This document shows positions 19,336 to 29,744 of a stretch of DNA of 64,000 nt, one piece after another. Made by a program: the position numbers and the translations under genes. Within the stretch, counting starts at the first letter, position 1, and each line of letters starts with the position of its first letter. A model generated the notes under the pieces. The model searched no databases. It was not told the origin of the DNA and was given only the letters and a program-made list of their open reading frames with translations. Origin of the DNA: Alcaligenaceae bacterium (GTDB lineage Bacteria; Pseudomonadota; Gammaproteobacteria; Burkholderiales; Burkholderiaceae_B); assembly GCA_013416455.1 (NCBI GenBank), contig JACCES010000001.1, positions 124,001 through 188,000 on the forward strand. Direction: 5' to 3'.

Positions 19336-20706
19336 ATGAACGAACACAGTGCGTCATCCCTGAAGATCCCGGAACAACAAGCGGTATTCCGCGAGCTCGT
19401 CGCCAATGCCCTGGCCCATGCCGGCAAGCTGGGCGCCAGCGATGCCGTTGCCGAAGTGTCCGAAAGCAAGGGGCTGGTGGTGTCGGTGCGTTCGGGCGAT
19501 ATCGAAACCATAGAGCAGACGCGCGACCGTTCGCTCGACGTGACGGTGTATGCGGGCCAGCGCCGGGGTTCCGCCTCGACCTCCGATTTTTCCGCGCAGG
19601 CGCTGCGCGAAACCGTTGAAGCGGCCTGGCACATCGCCCGCTATACGGCCGCCGACGATTGCGCCGGCCTGCCCGATCCCGAGCGGCTGGCCACGGGCCC
19701 GTATCCGGATCTGCAACTGCATCATCCCTGGGAGCTTTCCTCCGACGCCGCCGCTGCGCTGGCCTTGCGGGCCGAGCAGGCGGCGCGCGATCTCAGCCCG
19801 CTGATCACGAATACCGACGGGGCATCGGTGGATACCTTCGAAGGCCATTTCATGATGGGCAACAGCGCGGGTTTCATGGGTGGCTACCCATACAGCCGCC
19901 ACAACATCTCCGTGTCGCCCATCGCCGGCAAAGGCAACGCCATGCAGCGCGATTACTGGTACAGCTCCGCCCGCGACTGGCGCGTGCTGGCCGATCCCGC
20001 CGATGTGGGGCGCTATGCGGCGCAGCGCACGCTGGCCCGGCTGTCGGCGCGGCGCATCAAGACCGGCCGCTTCCCCGTATTGTTCGAAGCGCCTCTGGCC
20101 GTGGGCCTGATCGGCGCCCTGGTGCACGCGGTCAGCGGCGGCGCCCTGTATCGCAAGGCCAGCTTCCTGCTGGACGCCGCGGGCCGCCAGGTCATGGCCG
20201 ATCATCTCGATCTCTACGAGAATCCCTGGATGTCCGCCGCTGCGGGCAGCGGCCCCTTCGATTCCGAGGGCGTGCGCACCGCGCCGCGTTCGGTGGTGAC
20301 CGGCGGGGTGCTGCAAGGCTATTTCCTGTCCACCTACACCGGGCGCAAGCTGGGCCTGCCCACCACCGGCAATGCGGGCGGGTCCCACAACCTCGAACTG
20401 CGCTCCCGGCTCACCCGGGGTGGCGATGACCTCGATGCCATGCTGCGCAAGATGGGCACCGGGCTGCTCGTCACCGAACTGATCGGCCAGGGCGTGAACT
20501 ACGTCACCGGCGATTATTCCCGCGGTGCCTTCGGATACTGGGTCGAGAACGGCCAGATCCAGCATGCCGTGCAGGAAATCACCATCGCCGGCAATCTCGC
20601 CGACATATTCCGGCAGATCGTGGCGGTCGGCGGCGACGCCATGACCCGTGGCGCCAAGCGCACCGGGTCGGTGCTCATCGAACAAATGTCGATCGCCGGC
20701 GCCTGA
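19336..20706 (+). CDS. pmbA: Metalloprotease PmbA (TldE), TldD/PmbA family
   Basis: A 456-residue protein with the TldD/PmbA N-terminal domain (about 20-120) and the C-terminal barrel. The C-terminal part has GIVTGGVLQ-like VVTGGVLQGYF, TTGNAGGSHN and the GVNYVTGDYSRGA block. PmbA pairs with TldD (outside this window) to form a cytoplasmic protease acting on unfolded or modified peptides. The start MNEHSASSL is preferred over a longer upstream in-frame reading that crosses the darP promoter. Confidence 0.94.
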   Translation: MNEHSASSLKIPEQQAVFRELVANALAHAGKLGASDAVAEVSESKGLVVSVRSGDIETIEQTRDRSLDVTVYAGQRRGSASTSDFSAQALRETVEAAWHIARYTAADDCAGLPDPERLATGPYPDLQLHHPWELSSDAAAALALRAEQAARDLSPLITNTDGASVDTFEGHFMMGNSAGFMGGYPYSRHNISVSPIAGKGNAMQRDYWYSSARDWRVLADPADVGRYAAQRTLARLSARRIKTGRFPVLFEAPLAVGLIGALVHAVSGGALYRKASFLLDAAGRQVMADHLDLYENPWMSAAAGSGPFDSEGVRTAPRSVVTGGVLQGYFLSTYTGRKLGLPTTGNAGGSHNLELRSRLTRGGDDLDAMLRKMGTGLLVTELIGQGVNYVTGDYSRGAFGYWVENGQIQHAVQEITIAGNLADIFRQIVAVGGDAMTRGAKRTGSVLIEQMSIAGA

Positions 20707-20716
20707 CGGTGGGCCG

Positions 20717-20737
20717 CGCCCCGCCGCGGGGCGGTTT
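20717..20737 (+). terminator. Likely pmbA terminator
   Basis: CGCCCCG / CGGGGCG form a 7-base stem with a 3-base loop about 10 bases after the pmbA stop. A short GTTTCC tail follows. Confidence 0.4.
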
Positions 20738-20876
20738 CCGGGCTCCGGGCTCCGGGAACGGGCTTCCTCACACAAAAGGACGGCCGGGGTGTAGTATCGG
20801 GACACCGGCGGAAACCCCAGCGTTTGCGCCGCCTGAATGCACAGTGAAACGGATGCTGGAATAGGAGATCAGATCA

Positions 20877-21977
20877 ATGCAGCGTCGCTCATTTCTCAAG
20901 AAGGCCGGACTCGGCGCGGTAGCCGGCTCGGCCGCCATCGGCGCTCCGGCGTTTGCCCAGAGCAACCCGAAGGTCAGCTGGAAAATGACTTCCACCTATG
21001 GGCCTTCCCTGCCGCCGCTCTTCAGCACGGCGCAGATGTTCTGCAATTTCATCAGCGAAGCCACCGATGGCAATTTCTCCATCCGGCTGTATCCGGGCGG
21101 TGAAATCGTGCCGGGCTTCGAAGTCATGGAAGCCGTCGGCAACCGTACGGTGGAATGCGGCCAGACGGCTTCCTACTATTACTATGGCAAGGATCCCTCC
21201 TTCTGCTTCGACACCGGCGTGCCGTTCGGCCTCAATGCCCGCCAGATGTACGCCTGGATGTACGAGGGCGAAGGCATGGCCCTGATGCGCGAGCTGTTTG
21301 CCGAGCGCAACATCGTCAACTTCCCCTTCGGCAATACCGGCACGCAGATGGGCGGCTGGTACCGCAAGGAAATCAATTCGGTGGCCGACCTGCAGGGCCT
21401 CAAGATGCGTACGGCGGGCTTCGCGGGCGAAGTGCTTTCGCGCATGGGGGTGATTCCCCAGCAGATCCCGCCCGGCGACATCTACCCCTCGCTCGAAAAA
21501 GGCACGCTCGACGCGGTGGAATTCGTGGGCCCCGTCGACGATGAAAAGCTCGGCTTCCAGAAGGTCGCCAAGTACTACTACGCCCCGGGCTGGTGGGAAG
21601 GCGGCGCCCAGGTGTCGCTGTATGTGAACGACGGCGCCTACAAGGAACTGCCCAAGGCCTATCAAACGTTGATCGACATGGCTTCGCGCGCGGCCGGCAG
21701 CAAGATGGTCGGCGACTACGACGCCCACAACCCCGACGCTCTGCGCCGCCTGATCGCTTCCGGCGCGGTGCTGCGCTCCTTCCCGCGCGACGTCATGGAC
21801 GCTTCGTTCAAGACATCCAACGAACTCTTCAAGGAATTCAGCGACAAGGACGCCCGCTTCAAGAAGATCCACGACAGCTACATGGGCTTCCGCGACAGCC
21901 TCGTGCCGTGGTTCCGTGTGGCGGAAGGCGCGTTCGACAACTATCTGGCCCAGGCTCTGGCCGCTCAGAAGCGGTAG
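20877..21977 (+). CDS. TRAP transporter solute receptor (DctP/TakP-like), orphan
   Basis: A 366-residue periplasmic receptor with a Tat-type signal ([12 protein letters not shown], cleavage after AFAQ near 28). The TRAP fold features [27 protein letters not shown] and [10 protein letters not shown] resemble TakP-type receptors for 2-oxo- or hydroxy-carboxylates. The small (DctQ) and large (DctM) membrane subunits are not adjacent, so it must use a transporter encoded elsewhere. AGGAG precedes the start; a terminator hairpin follows. It is a distant paralogue of the receptor at 38.2 kb. Confidence 0.88.
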   Translation: MQRRSFLKKAGLGAVAGSAAIGAPAFAQSNPKVSWKMTSTYGPSLPPLFSTAQMFCNFISEATDGNFSIRLYPGGEIVPGFEVMEAVGNRTVECGQTASYYYYGKDPSFCFDTGVPFGLNARQMYAWMYEGEGMALMRELFAERNIVNFPFGNTGTQMGGWYRKEINSVADLQGLKMRTAGFAGEVLSRMGVIPQQIPPGDIYPSLEKGTLDAVEFVGPVDDEKLGFQKVAKYYYAPGWWEGGAQVSLYVNDGAYKELPKAYQTLIDMASRAAGSKMVGDYDAHNPDALRRLIASGAVLRSFPRDVMDASFKTSNELFKEFSDKDARFKKIHDSYMGFRDSLVPWFRVAEGAFDNYLAQALAAQKR

Positions 21978-22037
21978 GCCGCCTCCGGCCCCTCATGGCC
22001 AAGGCCCGTGTGGCGCCGCGGGCCTTGGCCGTCATGC

Positions 22038-22057
22038 AACCACCCTGCGGGGTGGTT
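22038..22057 (+). terminator. Intrinsic terminator after the orphan TRAP receptor
   Basis: AACCACCC and GGGTGGTT make an 8-base stem with a TGCG loop, followed by TCGTGTTATT. It separates the receptor gene from the rplM promoter region. Confidence 0.65.
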
Positions 22058-22210
22058 TCGTGTTATTATTCAGGGCTTTTCCGGGTAAAGGGTACGGTTT
22101 TCGCACGGGCGGGTGATAACGCTTTGGCGGATTTGTACGAATGCCGGAAGAAGGCCCGTCAAGAATGCGGATGTCCCGCCGGGCCAATTTTCTTGGAATT
22201 AGGAACCATC

Positions 22211-22639
22211 ATGAAGACCTTTGTGGCCAAGCCGCATGAAGTCAAGCGTGACTGGTACGTGATCGACGCGAAGGGCAAGGTCCTCGGGCGTGTGGCCAGC
22301 GAAGTCGCACACCGTCTGCGCGGCAAGCACAAGCCAGAATTCACTCCCCACGTTGACACCGGCGACTACATCGTCGTGATCAACGCCGCCGACATCGTCG
22401 TGACCGGCAACAAGTCGCTTGACAAGAAGTACTATCGTCACTCCGGTTACCCGGGCGGTATCACCGAAACGAACTTCGAGAAAATGCAGCAGCGTTTTCC
22501 CGGGCGTGCGCTCCAGAAGGCCGTCAAGGGCATGCTGCCCAAGGGCCCGCTGGGTTACGCCATGGCCAAGAAGCTCAAGGTCTATGCCGGTGCCGAGCAT
22601 CCGCACACCGCGCAGCAGCCCAAAGCTCTGGAAATCTAA
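22211..22639 (+). CDS. rplM: 50S ribosomal protein L13
   Basis: A 142-residue protein of standard L13 length, with [16 protein letters not shown] near the start and the central [11 protein letters not shown] block. It is an early-assembling 50S protein. The start follows AGGAACCATC. It is co-transcribed with rpsI, nine bases downstream, the universal L13-S9 pair. Confidence 0.98.
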   Translation: MKTFVAKPHEVKRDWYVIDAKGKVLGRVASEVAHRLRGKHKPEFTPHVDTGDYIVVINAADIVVTGNKSLDKKYYRHSGYPGGITETNFEKMQQRFPGRALQKAVKGMLPKGPLGYAMAKKLKVYAGAEHPHTAQQPKALEI

Positions 22640-22648
22640 GGACAGGTC

Positions 22649-23041
22649 ATGATCGGTAATTGGAACTATGGCACCGGCCGCCGCAAGACTTCGGTCGCCC
22701 GGGTGTTCATGAAGAAAGGATCGGGCAAAATCGTCGTGAACGGTAAGCCCGTGGATGAGTATTTCGCCCGCGAAACCGGCCGCATGATCGTGCGCCAGCC
22801 GCTCGTGCTGACCAGCCATGTCGAATCGTTCGATTTTCACATCAACGTTCACGGCGGCGGTGAAAGCGGCCAGGCGGGCGCGGTGCGTCACGGTATCACC
22901 CGCGCCCTCATCGACTACGACGAAACGCTCAAGCCCGCACTGAAGCAGGCCGGGCTCGTTACCCGCGATGCCCGCGAAGTGGAACGCAAGAAGGTCGGTT
23001 TCCACAAGGCGCGCCGCCGGAAGCAGTTCAGCAAGCGCTGA
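22649..23041 (+). CDS. rpsI: 30S ribosomal protein S9
   Basis: A 130-residue protein with [15 protein letters not shown] at the N-terminus and the conserved basic tail ending KQFSKR, which reaches the decoding site. It is the second gene of the rplM-rpsI operon, ended by a 12-base perfect hairpin. Confidence 0.98.
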   Translation: MIGNWNYGTGRRKTSVARVFMKKGSGKIVVNGKPVDEYFARETGRMIVRQPLVLTSHVESFDFHINVHGGGESGQAGAVRHGITRALIDYDETLKPALKQAGLVTRDAREVERKKVGFHKARRRKQFSKR

Positions 23042-23073
23042 TTTCCCGCTTCGGGCCTCGTGTCCCTGTTTCA

Positions 23074-23103
23074 CAGAACCCCCGGCCCCGTCCGGGGGTT
23101 CTG
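23074..23103 (+). terminator. Terminator of rplM-rpsI
   Basis: A 12-base perfect stem (CAGAACCCCCGG / CCGGGGGTTCTG) with a 6-base loop, 32 bases after rpsI. No T-run follows, but stem strength and position suit termination. Confidence 0.65.
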
Positions 23104-23176
23104 CGCATGGGGCCGGGGTTTTCCCGTTTGGTGCATAATTCAAAAGAGTCCCTTCACTTTCATTTCAGGAATTGCC

Positions 23177-24241
23177 ATGGCCCCGGCTGCAGATACACGC
23201 ATCAAGGTTGGAATCGTCGGGGGTACCGGTTACACGGGCGTGGAACTGCTGCGCCTGCTGTCCCAGCACCCCAATGTGGAACTGCGTGCGATCACGTCGC
23301 GCAAGGAAGACGGCATGCCCGTCGCCGAAATGTTTCCCAGCCTGCGCGGCCGTGTCAATCTGAAATTCCAGGTGCCCGACTCGGCGGGTCTCGAACATTG
23401 CGACGTCGTCTTCTTCGCAACGCCCCATGGGGTGGCCATGAGCCAGGCCCAGGCCCTGCTCGCGGCCGGGGTGCGCATCATAGACCTGGCGGCGGATTTC
23501 CGCCTGCAGGATACGGCTGTCTTCGAGCGCTGGTACAAGATGCCCCACGCCTGCCCCGACGTCCTCAGGGAATCGGCCTATGGGCTGGTGGAGCTCAACC
23601 GCGAACGGGTCGCCGCGGCCCGGGTGGTCGGCAACCCCGGCTGCTATCCCACCACGGTGCTGCTGGGGCTGGCGCCTCTATTCCAGGGCGATGCGCCGCT
23701 CATCGACACCGGCCACGTCATTGCCGACTGCAAGTCGGGCGTATCGGGCGCCGGCCGCAAGGCGGAAGTCGCGACGCTGTTTTCCGAAGCCAGCGACAAT
23801 TTCAAGGCCTACGGCGTCATGGGGCACCGTCATCACCCCGAGATTTCCGAACAATTAAAGCTGTTGGCCGGCCAGCCCGTGGGGCTCACCTTCACGCCGC
23901 ACCTGGTTCCCATGGTGCGGGGCATGTTCTCCACGCTCTACATGCGCATCCTGCCTTCCGCGCTCGACGTCGATTTCCAGGCGCTCTACGAGCAGCGTTA
24001 TGCCGATGAACCCTTCGTCGACGTCATGCCGGCGGGCAGCCTGCCCGAGACCCGTACCGTACGCGCGTCGAATTTCCTGCGCATTGCCGTGCACCGACCT
24101 GACGGCGGCGACCAGCTCGTCGTTCTCGTCGTGCAGGACAATCTCGTGAAGGGCGCATCGGGGCAGGCGGTACAGAACATGAACCTGATGTTCGGCCTGC
24201 CGGAAACCACCGGCCTGGGGCTCATTGCCGTTCTGCCCTGA
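23177..24241 (+). CDS. argC: N-acetyl-gamma-glutamyl-phosphate reductase
   Basis: A 354-residue NADPH-dependent reductase. The nucleotide-binding loop [17 protein letters not shown] is followed by the active-site block GNPGCYPT holding the catalytic Cys. It reduces N-acetylglutamyl phosphate to the semialdehyde in arginine synthesis. The start [12 protein letters not shown] is chosen over a longer reading that would overlap the rpsI terminator. Confidence 0.96.
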   Translation: MAPAADTRIKVGIVGGTGYTGVELLRLLSQHPNVELRAITSRKEDGMPVAEMFPSLRGRVNLKFQVPDSAGLEHCDVVFFATPHGVAMSQAQALLAAGVRIIDLAADFRLQDTAVFERWYKMPHACPDVLRESAYGLVELNRERVAAARVVGNPGCYPTTVLLGLAPLFQGDAPLIDTGHVIADCKSGVSGAGRKAEVATLFSEASDNFKAYGVMGHRHHPEISEQLKLLAGQPVGLTFTPHLVPMVRGMFSTLYMRILPSALDVDFQALYEQRYADEPFVDVMPAGSLPETRTVRASNFLRIAVHRPDGGDQLVVLVVQDNLVKGASGQAVQNMNLMFGLPETTGLGLIAVLP

Positions 24242-24292
24242 TCGGCCGGCGCCGGGCGGAACTTCGGCGGCTGGATCAGGTCTGTATGCTCT

Positions 24293-25090
24293 ATGGAGCA
24301 AGCGCAGGAACATGATCGCGCCGTCGATGACCGCAATCCGCCACCGGGCAGTCGGGGCCGGCGGCGTCCGGCATGGGGCCGCGTGCTTCGGGCACTGGGG
24401 ATATTCGTCTGCGGCCTGGCGCTGGGAGCAGCTGGGCTGCATTTCGGTGTCAAACGACCGGCGCTCGACACCGCCAGGGTCCGCGCACAGCAGTATGAGT
24501 ACGATCTGGCCGTCGTTCGAGGGCGCCTGGATGAAGCCATGAACGCCATTGCCGCCATCGAAGGCAGGCTGGCCATTGAAGAAAGCACCCGCCGCGGCCT
24601 GGAAACCAGCCTGCGAACGGCTCAGGCGGAACTCGGCCGGGCCCACGACTCCATCGCGTTCTACGAGCAGCTCATGCCGCCGGGTCCCAATGGGGCCGTC
24701 AGTGTGCGCGCCCTTGATATCGAGAGGGCCGGCCCCAATCTGAGGTACAGGGTGCTGTTGATGCGCAGTGGTTCGAACGGCAAACCCTTCAAGGGTTCCC
24801 TGCAGTTCGTTGCAACAGGCAGCCAGAATGGCGAGGAAGTCTCTGTGACGCTGAAACCGGCCACCTTGCCGGGCGCGCGGGGGGCTGTGCCCGAACAGGC
24901 CGCGGATGCGGATTCCGATGGCGCCGATTCCGGGGCCGAGGCGTTTGAGCTGTCGTTCGGCGAGTTTCAGCGCAGCGGCGGCCTGCTGAGCCTGCCGGAA
25001 GGCTTCGTGCCTGAATCGGTGACGGTGAATGTGCTGGAAGGCAAGGTTCTGCGCGTATCGCGCAGTGTGGAGATCCCCAAGCCGGGTTAA
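24293..25090 (+). CDS. DUF6776-type membrane protein with coiled coil
   Basis: A 265-residue protein with a polar N-terminus (1-30), one membrane span (about 33-53), a coiled-coil stretch (about 60-130) rich in Glu/Arg/Ala heptads and a beta-rich extracytoplasmic domain. The place between argC and erpA is typical for this unnamed betaproteobacterial family. The function is unknown. Its TAA stop is part of the left end of a dispersed repeat (TTAAGGAAGC), so the last codons may have been set by the insertion. Confidence 0.75.
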   Translation: MEQAQEHDRAVDDRNPPPGSRGRRRPAWGRVLRALGIFVCGLALGAAGLHFGVKRPALDTARVRAQQYEYDLAVVRGRLDEAMNAIAAIEGRLAIEESTRRGLETSLRTAQAELGRAHDSIAFYEQLMPPGPNGAVSVRALDIERAGPNLRYRVLLMRSGSNGKPFKGSLQFVATGSQNGEEVSVTLKPATLPGARGAVPEQAADADSDGADSGAEAFELSFGEFQRSGGLLSLPEGFVPESVTVNVLEGKVLRVSRSVEIPKPG

Positions 25091-25272
25091 GGAAGCTCTG
25101 AACAACTCGTCGCGCCGCATGCATTCCCGGATTCGGGCGGTCTGCTGTGCTGCAAATACTCGCGATAGCTACGGCTATCGCTGCGCTTTGCGCCTTGCCG
25201 CCCATCCCGATCCAGGACGTCTGCTTACCGCTCGAATTATTCAGAGCTTCCTTTTAGCGTTAACAGGCCCTA
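25088..25272 (+). repeat. Dispersed structured repeat, 185-bp variant
   Basis: The left end TTAAGGAAGCTCTGAACAA is mirrored by TTATTCAGAGCTTCCTTTTA before the right end, which closes with GCGTTAACAGGCCCTA. The outer right end matches the 270-bp copies; the left end lacks the outer TAGGGCCTGTT part. The core (25150-25199) contains a perfect 8-base hairpin with a TACG loop (25162-25181) and a segment ending GCGCTTTGCGCCTTGCC, also seen in the 270-bp copies and, inverted, at 52409-52463. Confidence 0.8.
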
Positions 25273-25353
25273 ATGCCAGTCTTCGTCAAGGGGCCGGATG
25301 CTATAGTAGTAAACAATCTTTTTGTGCAGGCTGTATCCCTGCCGGAGTCTTTC

Positions 25354-25722
25354 ATGAGCAATATTGTCGAGTCCGTCGATCTTCAGGCGCCGCCTTCCCC
25401 CATCATCTTTTCCGACGCGGCGGCCGCGAAAGTAAAAGAGCTGCTGGCCGAAGAAGCCAACCCCGAACTCAAGCTGCGCGTCTTCGTGCAGGGCGGCGGG
25501 TGTTCCGGCTTCCAGTACGGGTTCACCTTCGATGAAACCGTCAACGATGACGACACCACCATCGAGAAGGAAGGGGTGGAGCTCCTGGTCGACCCGATGA
25601 GCTTCCAGTATCTGGTCGGAGCCGAAATCGACTACAAGGACGATCTCGAAGGCGCCCAGTTCGTCATTCGCAACCCGAATGCCAACACGACCTGCGGCTG
25701 CGGGTCGTCCTTCGCGCCCTGA
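25354..25722 (+). CDS. erpA: Iron-sulfur insertion protein ErpA
   Basis: A 122-residue A-type carrier. The three conserved cysteines are in [10 protein letters not shown] and the C-terminal CGCGSSF. It delivers Fe-S clusters to target enzymes in the cytoplasm. The start [11 protein letters not shown] is set by family length; an in-frame ATG at 25273 lies in the repeat end and would add a non-family tail. The promoter must lie within or close to the repeat's right end. Confidence 0.95.
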   Translation: MSNIVESVDLQAPPSPIIFSDAAAAKVKELLAEEANPELKLRVFVQGGGCSGFQYGFTFDETVNDDDTTIEKEGVELLVDPMSFQYLVGAEIDYKDDLEGAQFVIRNPNANTTCGCGSSFAP

Positions 25723-25744
25723 GCCCGCGCCCTTGCCTCGTGGC

Positions 25745-25770
25745 GAAGAAGCGCCGCCCGGCGCTTCTTC
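25745..25770. terminator. Hairpin between erpA and anmK
   Basis: A perfect 11-base stem (GAAGAAGCGCC / GGCGCTTCTTC) with a 4-base loop between two convergent genes, likely a bidirectional terminator. Confidence 0.6.
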
Positions 25771-25809
25771 ACGGAGCGGCTCCAGCGGCCCGGCTACTGG
25801 CGGCCGTGG

Positions 25810-26928
25810 TCAGGCCAAGTATTTGCAGCCCAATATCGTCGGCTTGCGGGCGCCCGTGACCTCGGGCAGGCCCGCGGGTCTGCGCATATCATGGCACCAC
25901 GCCAGCCAGGCGAAGGCGGCGGCTTCCACCCACTGAGCCGGCAGGCCGTGTTCGTCGGTGCTGCTCAGGCGGCAAGGCAGAGCGGCCCGCAGGGCGTCCA
26001 GCAGCGCGCCGTTGCATGCGCCGCCCCCGCACACCAGCACATCTTCGGCATCGCCCGCATGGCGGCGGATCGCCGCGGCCGCGCTCTGAGCCGTCAATTG
26101 CAGCAAGGTGGCCTGGACATCGGCCGCATCCGCCTCGGTGCTCATCCCCGCGGCTTCCGCCAGCCGGCGTTCCAGCCATGCCGGGTTGAAATCGTCGCGC
26201 CCCGTGGATTTCGGGGGCGGCAGGGCAAACCAGGGATCCGCCAGCATGTTTTCCAGCAACCCCGGCAGCGGCCGGCCCGATGCCGCCCAGGCTCCGTCTT
26301 CATCGTAGGCGCGGCCAAGGTGCCGCTGGATCCAGGCGTCCATCAGCATGTTGGCCGGCCCGGTATCGAAGCCCAGGATGCCGCCATCGGCACGCAGCAC
26401 CGTGATATTGGCGATCCCCCCCAGGTTCAGCACCACACGGGTACGTTCGGTTGAGAACTGGGCAGCATGGAAGGCGGGCACCAGGGGCGCGCCCTGGCCG
26501 CCCGCCGCAATATCACGGCTGCGGAAATCAGCGACGACGTCGATGCCGGTCAGTTCGGCAAGCCGGGCGGGAGCGTTGAGCTGAATGGTGTAGCCGAGGC
26601 CGGGGCGGTGGCGGACCGTCTGGCCATGCGCACCGATGGCGGTGATGTCGGCAGCCGCCAGGCCGGCCGAATCGAGCACGCCGGCCACGGCGCCGGCATA
26701 GAGCGTTGCGAGTTCGGCCGCGGCCAAGACGGCCCGGCCGAGTTCATCGGGGCCGGAAACATTCAGCGCAAGAAGCTCGCGGCGCAGGGCGGGCGGCATT
26801 GCAATGCTGGCACCGGCCCGCGCCCGCGCCCGGCCCGACTCATCGAACCCGAGCAGCACGGCATCGACGGCGTCGAGGCTGGTGCCCGACATGATGCCGA
26901 TATATGCCTTCCCGGTGTTCAGGGGCAT
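25810..26928 (-). CDS. anmK: Anhydro-N-acetylmuramic acid kinase
   Basis: A 372-residue sugar kinase. YIGIMSGTSLDAVDAVL is the AnmK N-terminal signature, and the GGIANIT and FDTGPANMLMD blocks are also present. It phosphorylates and opens anhMurNAc from recycled peptidoglycan to MurNAc-6-P. It follows a murein-hydrolase-type M23 gene with only 4 bases between, a logical pairing of wall cleavage and recycling; mpl at 3-4.4 kb belongs to the same process. Confidence 0.95.
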   Translation of the reverse strand: MPLNTGKAYIGIMSGTSLDAVDAVLLGFDESGRARARAGASIAMPPALRRELLALNVSGPDELGRAVLAAAELATLYAGAVAGVLDSAGLAAADITAIGAHGQTVRHRPGLGYTIQLNAPARLAELTGIDVVADFRSRDIAAGGQGAPLVPAFHAAQFSTERTRVVLNLGGIANITVLRADGGILGFDTGPANMLMDAWIQRHLGRAYDEDGAWAASGRPLPGLLENMLADPWFALPPPKSTGRDDFNPAWLERRLAEAAGMSTEADAADVQATLLQLTAQSAAAAIRRHAGDAEDVLVCGGGACNGALLDALRAALPCRLSSTDEHGLPAQWVEAAAFAWLAWCHDMRRPAGLPEVTGARKPTILGCKYLA

Positions 26929-26932
26929 GGGC

Positions 26933-28321
26933 TTACTGCTGGCTGGCGACCTGTACCGTTACGCCGTCGGCGCCGGCAACGGCGGGACCCTGGAGCAATT
27001 CGATATGGTCGCGGTATTGTGCGACGACCGTATCGAATTGCTGGCGTTCGGAGGCGTTGAGCGTGCGTGCAACGGGAAGATCGATGGACAGCGGGTCGAC
27101 CGGCTTGTTGTTCACGCGGAATTCATAGTGCAGGTGCGGCCCGGTGGACCAGCCCGTCGAGCCGACATAGCCGATGTGTGTGCCCTGGCTGACCTTCACG
27201 CCCTTCTTGATGCCATTGGCGAAGCCCTTCTGGTGCGCATAGAGCGTGGTGATGTCGCCGTGGTGTTCGAGAATGATGGTGTTGCCGTAGCCCCGCTGCC
27301 AGCCCGCGAACTTGACGACACCGTCGGCGGTGGCCAGTATGGGCGTGCCGCTGGGGGCGGCGTAATCGACCCCATTGTGCTGGCGCCAGCCGCCATGAAC
27401 GGGATGGCGGCGGCCACCGAAGGTGGAGCTGATGCGGCTGAACTTGAGCGCATTGCGCAGGAAGGCGCCTTTCAGGCTCTGGCCGTCGAAATCGTAGTAG
27501 CCGCCCGAAGATGATTCGGGTGCGAACCAGACCGCGTCGTGGGTCTTGCCTTTGTTGAGGAATTCGAGCGCAAGAACCCGGCCCGCGCCGACGTCGCGGC
27601 CTTCGCTGGAATAGGTTTCGTAGACGAGCCGGAACCGGTCGCCTTTGCGGAGGTCTTGCATGAAGTCGATCTTGCTGCCCAGGATTTCGACCATCTGGAA
27701 GGTGATGTTGTCGGGAATGTCCGCGGCATCGGTGGCGCCGAACAGCGAGCTGGTGATCTCGCCCTCTGCGATGCGGATCTGGGTGTCGGCCACCTGTTCC
27801 TGTTCGGAGGCGGTGAAGCCGCCGCTGCCGTCGGGGGTGACTTCCAGCCACCGGCTGACGTAGCGGCCCTGGTCGCGCGCGCCCGGCGTGTGGTCGTAGC
27901 GCAGGGAGACCAGGCGGCCTTCGTGGTCGAGCGCGACCCGGATCACGCGGCCGGGATACAGCTTGTAGATCGAGCGGGCGGAAGGTTCCTGGACGAGAAA
28001 CGCCTGCAGGCCCGCTTCCTGGACGTGAAGACGCTGCAGCAGGGCCGCCAGCGTGTCGCCGCGGCGGATGACCGTTTCACTGATGAAGGGATCGCTGCCC
28101 GCGGTTTCCGAGAGCGCTTCGATATCGGGCAGCGGCAACACGCTTTCGGCGGTGTAGATCACGGGTTTTTCCGGTGGCTGCACGACGGCAAGCGCGCCGG
28201 CCGTGGCGAACAGGCCCAGGGACACCAGAAGAATGCTTTTTCGGAAGAGATGAAACGGTTTGCGATGCGCGCGCATTGCCTTGCGCAGGGATGGCGTTTC
28301 GGGAATCCCTTTTTCGGACAT
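26933..28321 (-). CDS. M23 family metallopeptidase, membrane-anchored
   Basis: A 462-residue cell-wall peptidase. A cytoplasmic N-terminus and one membrane anchor (about 32-52) lead into an OapA/LysM-like region (SETVIRRGDTLAALLQRL). The C-terminal LytM/M23 domain has zinc ligands in QHNGVDYAAP (His and Asp) and HLHYEF. It resembles MepM/YebA, DD-endopeptidases opening crosslinks for wall growth. The start MSEKGIPETP is preferred; the longer reading lacks a ribosome-binding site. It is divergent from tyrS and upstream of anmK. Confidence 0.92.
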   Translation of the reverse strand: MSEKGIPETPSLRKAMRAHRKPFHLFRKSILLVSLGLFATAGALAVVQPPEKPVIYTAESVLPLPDIEALSETAGSDPFISETVIRRGDTLAALLQRLHVQEAGLQAFLVQEPSARSIYKLYPGRVIRVALDHEGRLVSLRYDHTPGARDQGRYVSRWLEVTPDGSGGFTASEQEQVADTQIRIAEGEITSSLFGATDAADIPDNITFQMVEILGSKIDFMQDLRKGDRFRLVYETYSSEGRDVGAGRVLALEFLNKGKTHDAVWFAPESSSGGYYDFDGQSLKGAFLRNALKFSRISSTFGGRRHPVHGGWRQHNGVDYAAPSGTPILATADGVVKFAGWQRGYGNTIILEHHGDITTLYAHQKGFANGIKKGVKVSQGTHIGYVGSTGWSTGPHLHYEFRVNNKPVDPLSIDLPVARTLNASERQQFDTVVAQYRDHIELLQGPAVAGADGVTVQVASQQ

Positions 28322-28498
28322 GGACGAAAACCTGGATGATAAGATGCTGCGGTTGCCGACGTGCACGACCCCGCCCGCATGCGGGGTAGTAATTAGCACG
28401 CTATGCTATCTGATTAGCGGAAGGTTTTCGAGACTTTTTCCGAATTTTTACCCAATAATTTCACTCCGAACGAATCTGCCCAGGCAGACCATCCATCT

Positions 28499-29728
28499 AT
28501 GCCGCCCAACGAAGCCCCCATCACACCGGAAGTCGAACAGGATCTGAACGTGGTCAAAAGGGGCTGCGACGAGCTGCTGGTCGAATCCGAATTCCTCCGC
28601 AAGCTCGCCCGCAGCCGCGTTCAGAACAAGCCCCTGCGCATCAAGCTGGGGCTGGACCCCACCGCGCCCGACATCCACCTTGGGCATACGGTGGTGCTGA
28701 ACAAGCTGCGCCAGCTGCAGGACCTCGGCCATACCGTGATTTTCCTCATCGGCGACTTCACGGCCCTCATCGGCGACCCCAGCGGGCGCAACAGCACCCG
28801 TCCGCCGCTCACGGCCGAGCAGATCCACGAAAACGCCAAGACTTATTACGCCCAGGCGAGCATGGTGCTGGATTCCGCCCGTACCGAGATCCGCTACAAC
28901 TCGGAATGGTGCGACAAGCTCGGCACCCGCGGCCTGATCCAGCTGGCGTCGCGCTATACCGTGGCCCGCATGATGGAGCGCGAGGATTTCACGCGCCGCT
29001 TCAAGGGCGGCATCCCGATCTCGGTGCACGAGTTCCTGTATCCGCTGCTGCAAGGATACGATTCGGTCGTGCTGGAAGCGGATCTCGAACTGGGCGGCAC
29101 CGACCAGAAGTTCAACCTGCTGGTCGGCCGCGAGCTGCAGAAGGAATACGGCAAGGAGCCTCAGTGCATCCTGACCATGCCGCTGCTCGAAGGAACGGAC
29201 GGTGTCGACAAGATGTCGAAGTCCAAGGGCAATTACATCGGCATCACCGAAGCGCCCGATTCGATGTTCGGCAAGCTCATGTCCATTTCCGACACGCTGA
29301 TGTGGCGTTACTATGAATTGCTTTCCTTCCGCTCGATGGACGATATCGGGCGCCTGCAGAAGCAGGTGGAGGAAGGTCTCAACCCGCGGGAAGCCAAGGT
29401 CGCGCTTGCGCAGGAAATCGTCGCGCGCTTCCATTCCGCGCGCCACGCGGCCGATGCCCTGGCGGCATTCGAAGCGCGTTTCCGCGATGGGGCGATTCCC
29501 GAAGACATGCCCGAAGTCAATGTCGGGCAGGCGCCCATGGGTATACTGAAGATTCTGCGGGAGGCCGGTCTGGCCGCCTCGGGTTCCGAGGCTCAGCGCA
29601 ACGTCGAGCAAGGCGGGGTGCGGGTCGATGGCCAGCGCATCGAGGACAAATCCCTGCAATTGCCCGCAGGCACTTACGTGGTACAGGTCGGCAAACGCAA
29701 GTTTGCCCGCATAACGCTAACAGCTTGA
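28499..29728 (+). CDS. tyrS: Tyrosyl-tRNA synthetase
   Basis: A 409-residue class I synthetase. IHLGHTVVL carries the HIGH-type motif, [14 protein letters not shown] the KMSKS motif, and an S4-like RNA-binding domain occupies the C-terminus (about 345-409). The longer-than-B. subtilis spacing and GGTDQKFN block point to the TyrZ/TyrS2 subgroup. It charges tRNA-Tyr. The PEBP-family gene follows 16 bases later. Confidence 0.95.
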   Translation: MPPNEAPITPEVEQDLNVVKRGCDELLVESEFLRKLARSRVQNKPLRIKLGLDPTAPDIHLGHTVVLNKLRQLQDLGHTVIFLIGDFTALIGDPSGRNSTRPPLTAEQIHENAKTYYAQASMVLDSARTEIRYNSEWCDKLGTRGLIQLASRYTVARMMEREDFTRRFKGGIPISVHEFLYPLLQGYDSVVLEADLELGGTDQKFNLLVGRELQKEYGKEPQCILTMPLLEGTDGVDKMSKSKGNYIGITEAPDSMFGKLMSISDTLMWRYYELLSFRSMDDIGRLQKQVEEGLNPREAKVALAQEIVARFHSARHAADALAAFEARFRDGAIPEDMPEVNVGQAPMGILKILREAGLAASGSEAQRNVEQGGVRVDGQRIEDKSLQLPAGTYVVQVGKRKFARITLTA

Positions 29729-29744
29729 CCTTCAGGAGTTCGCG

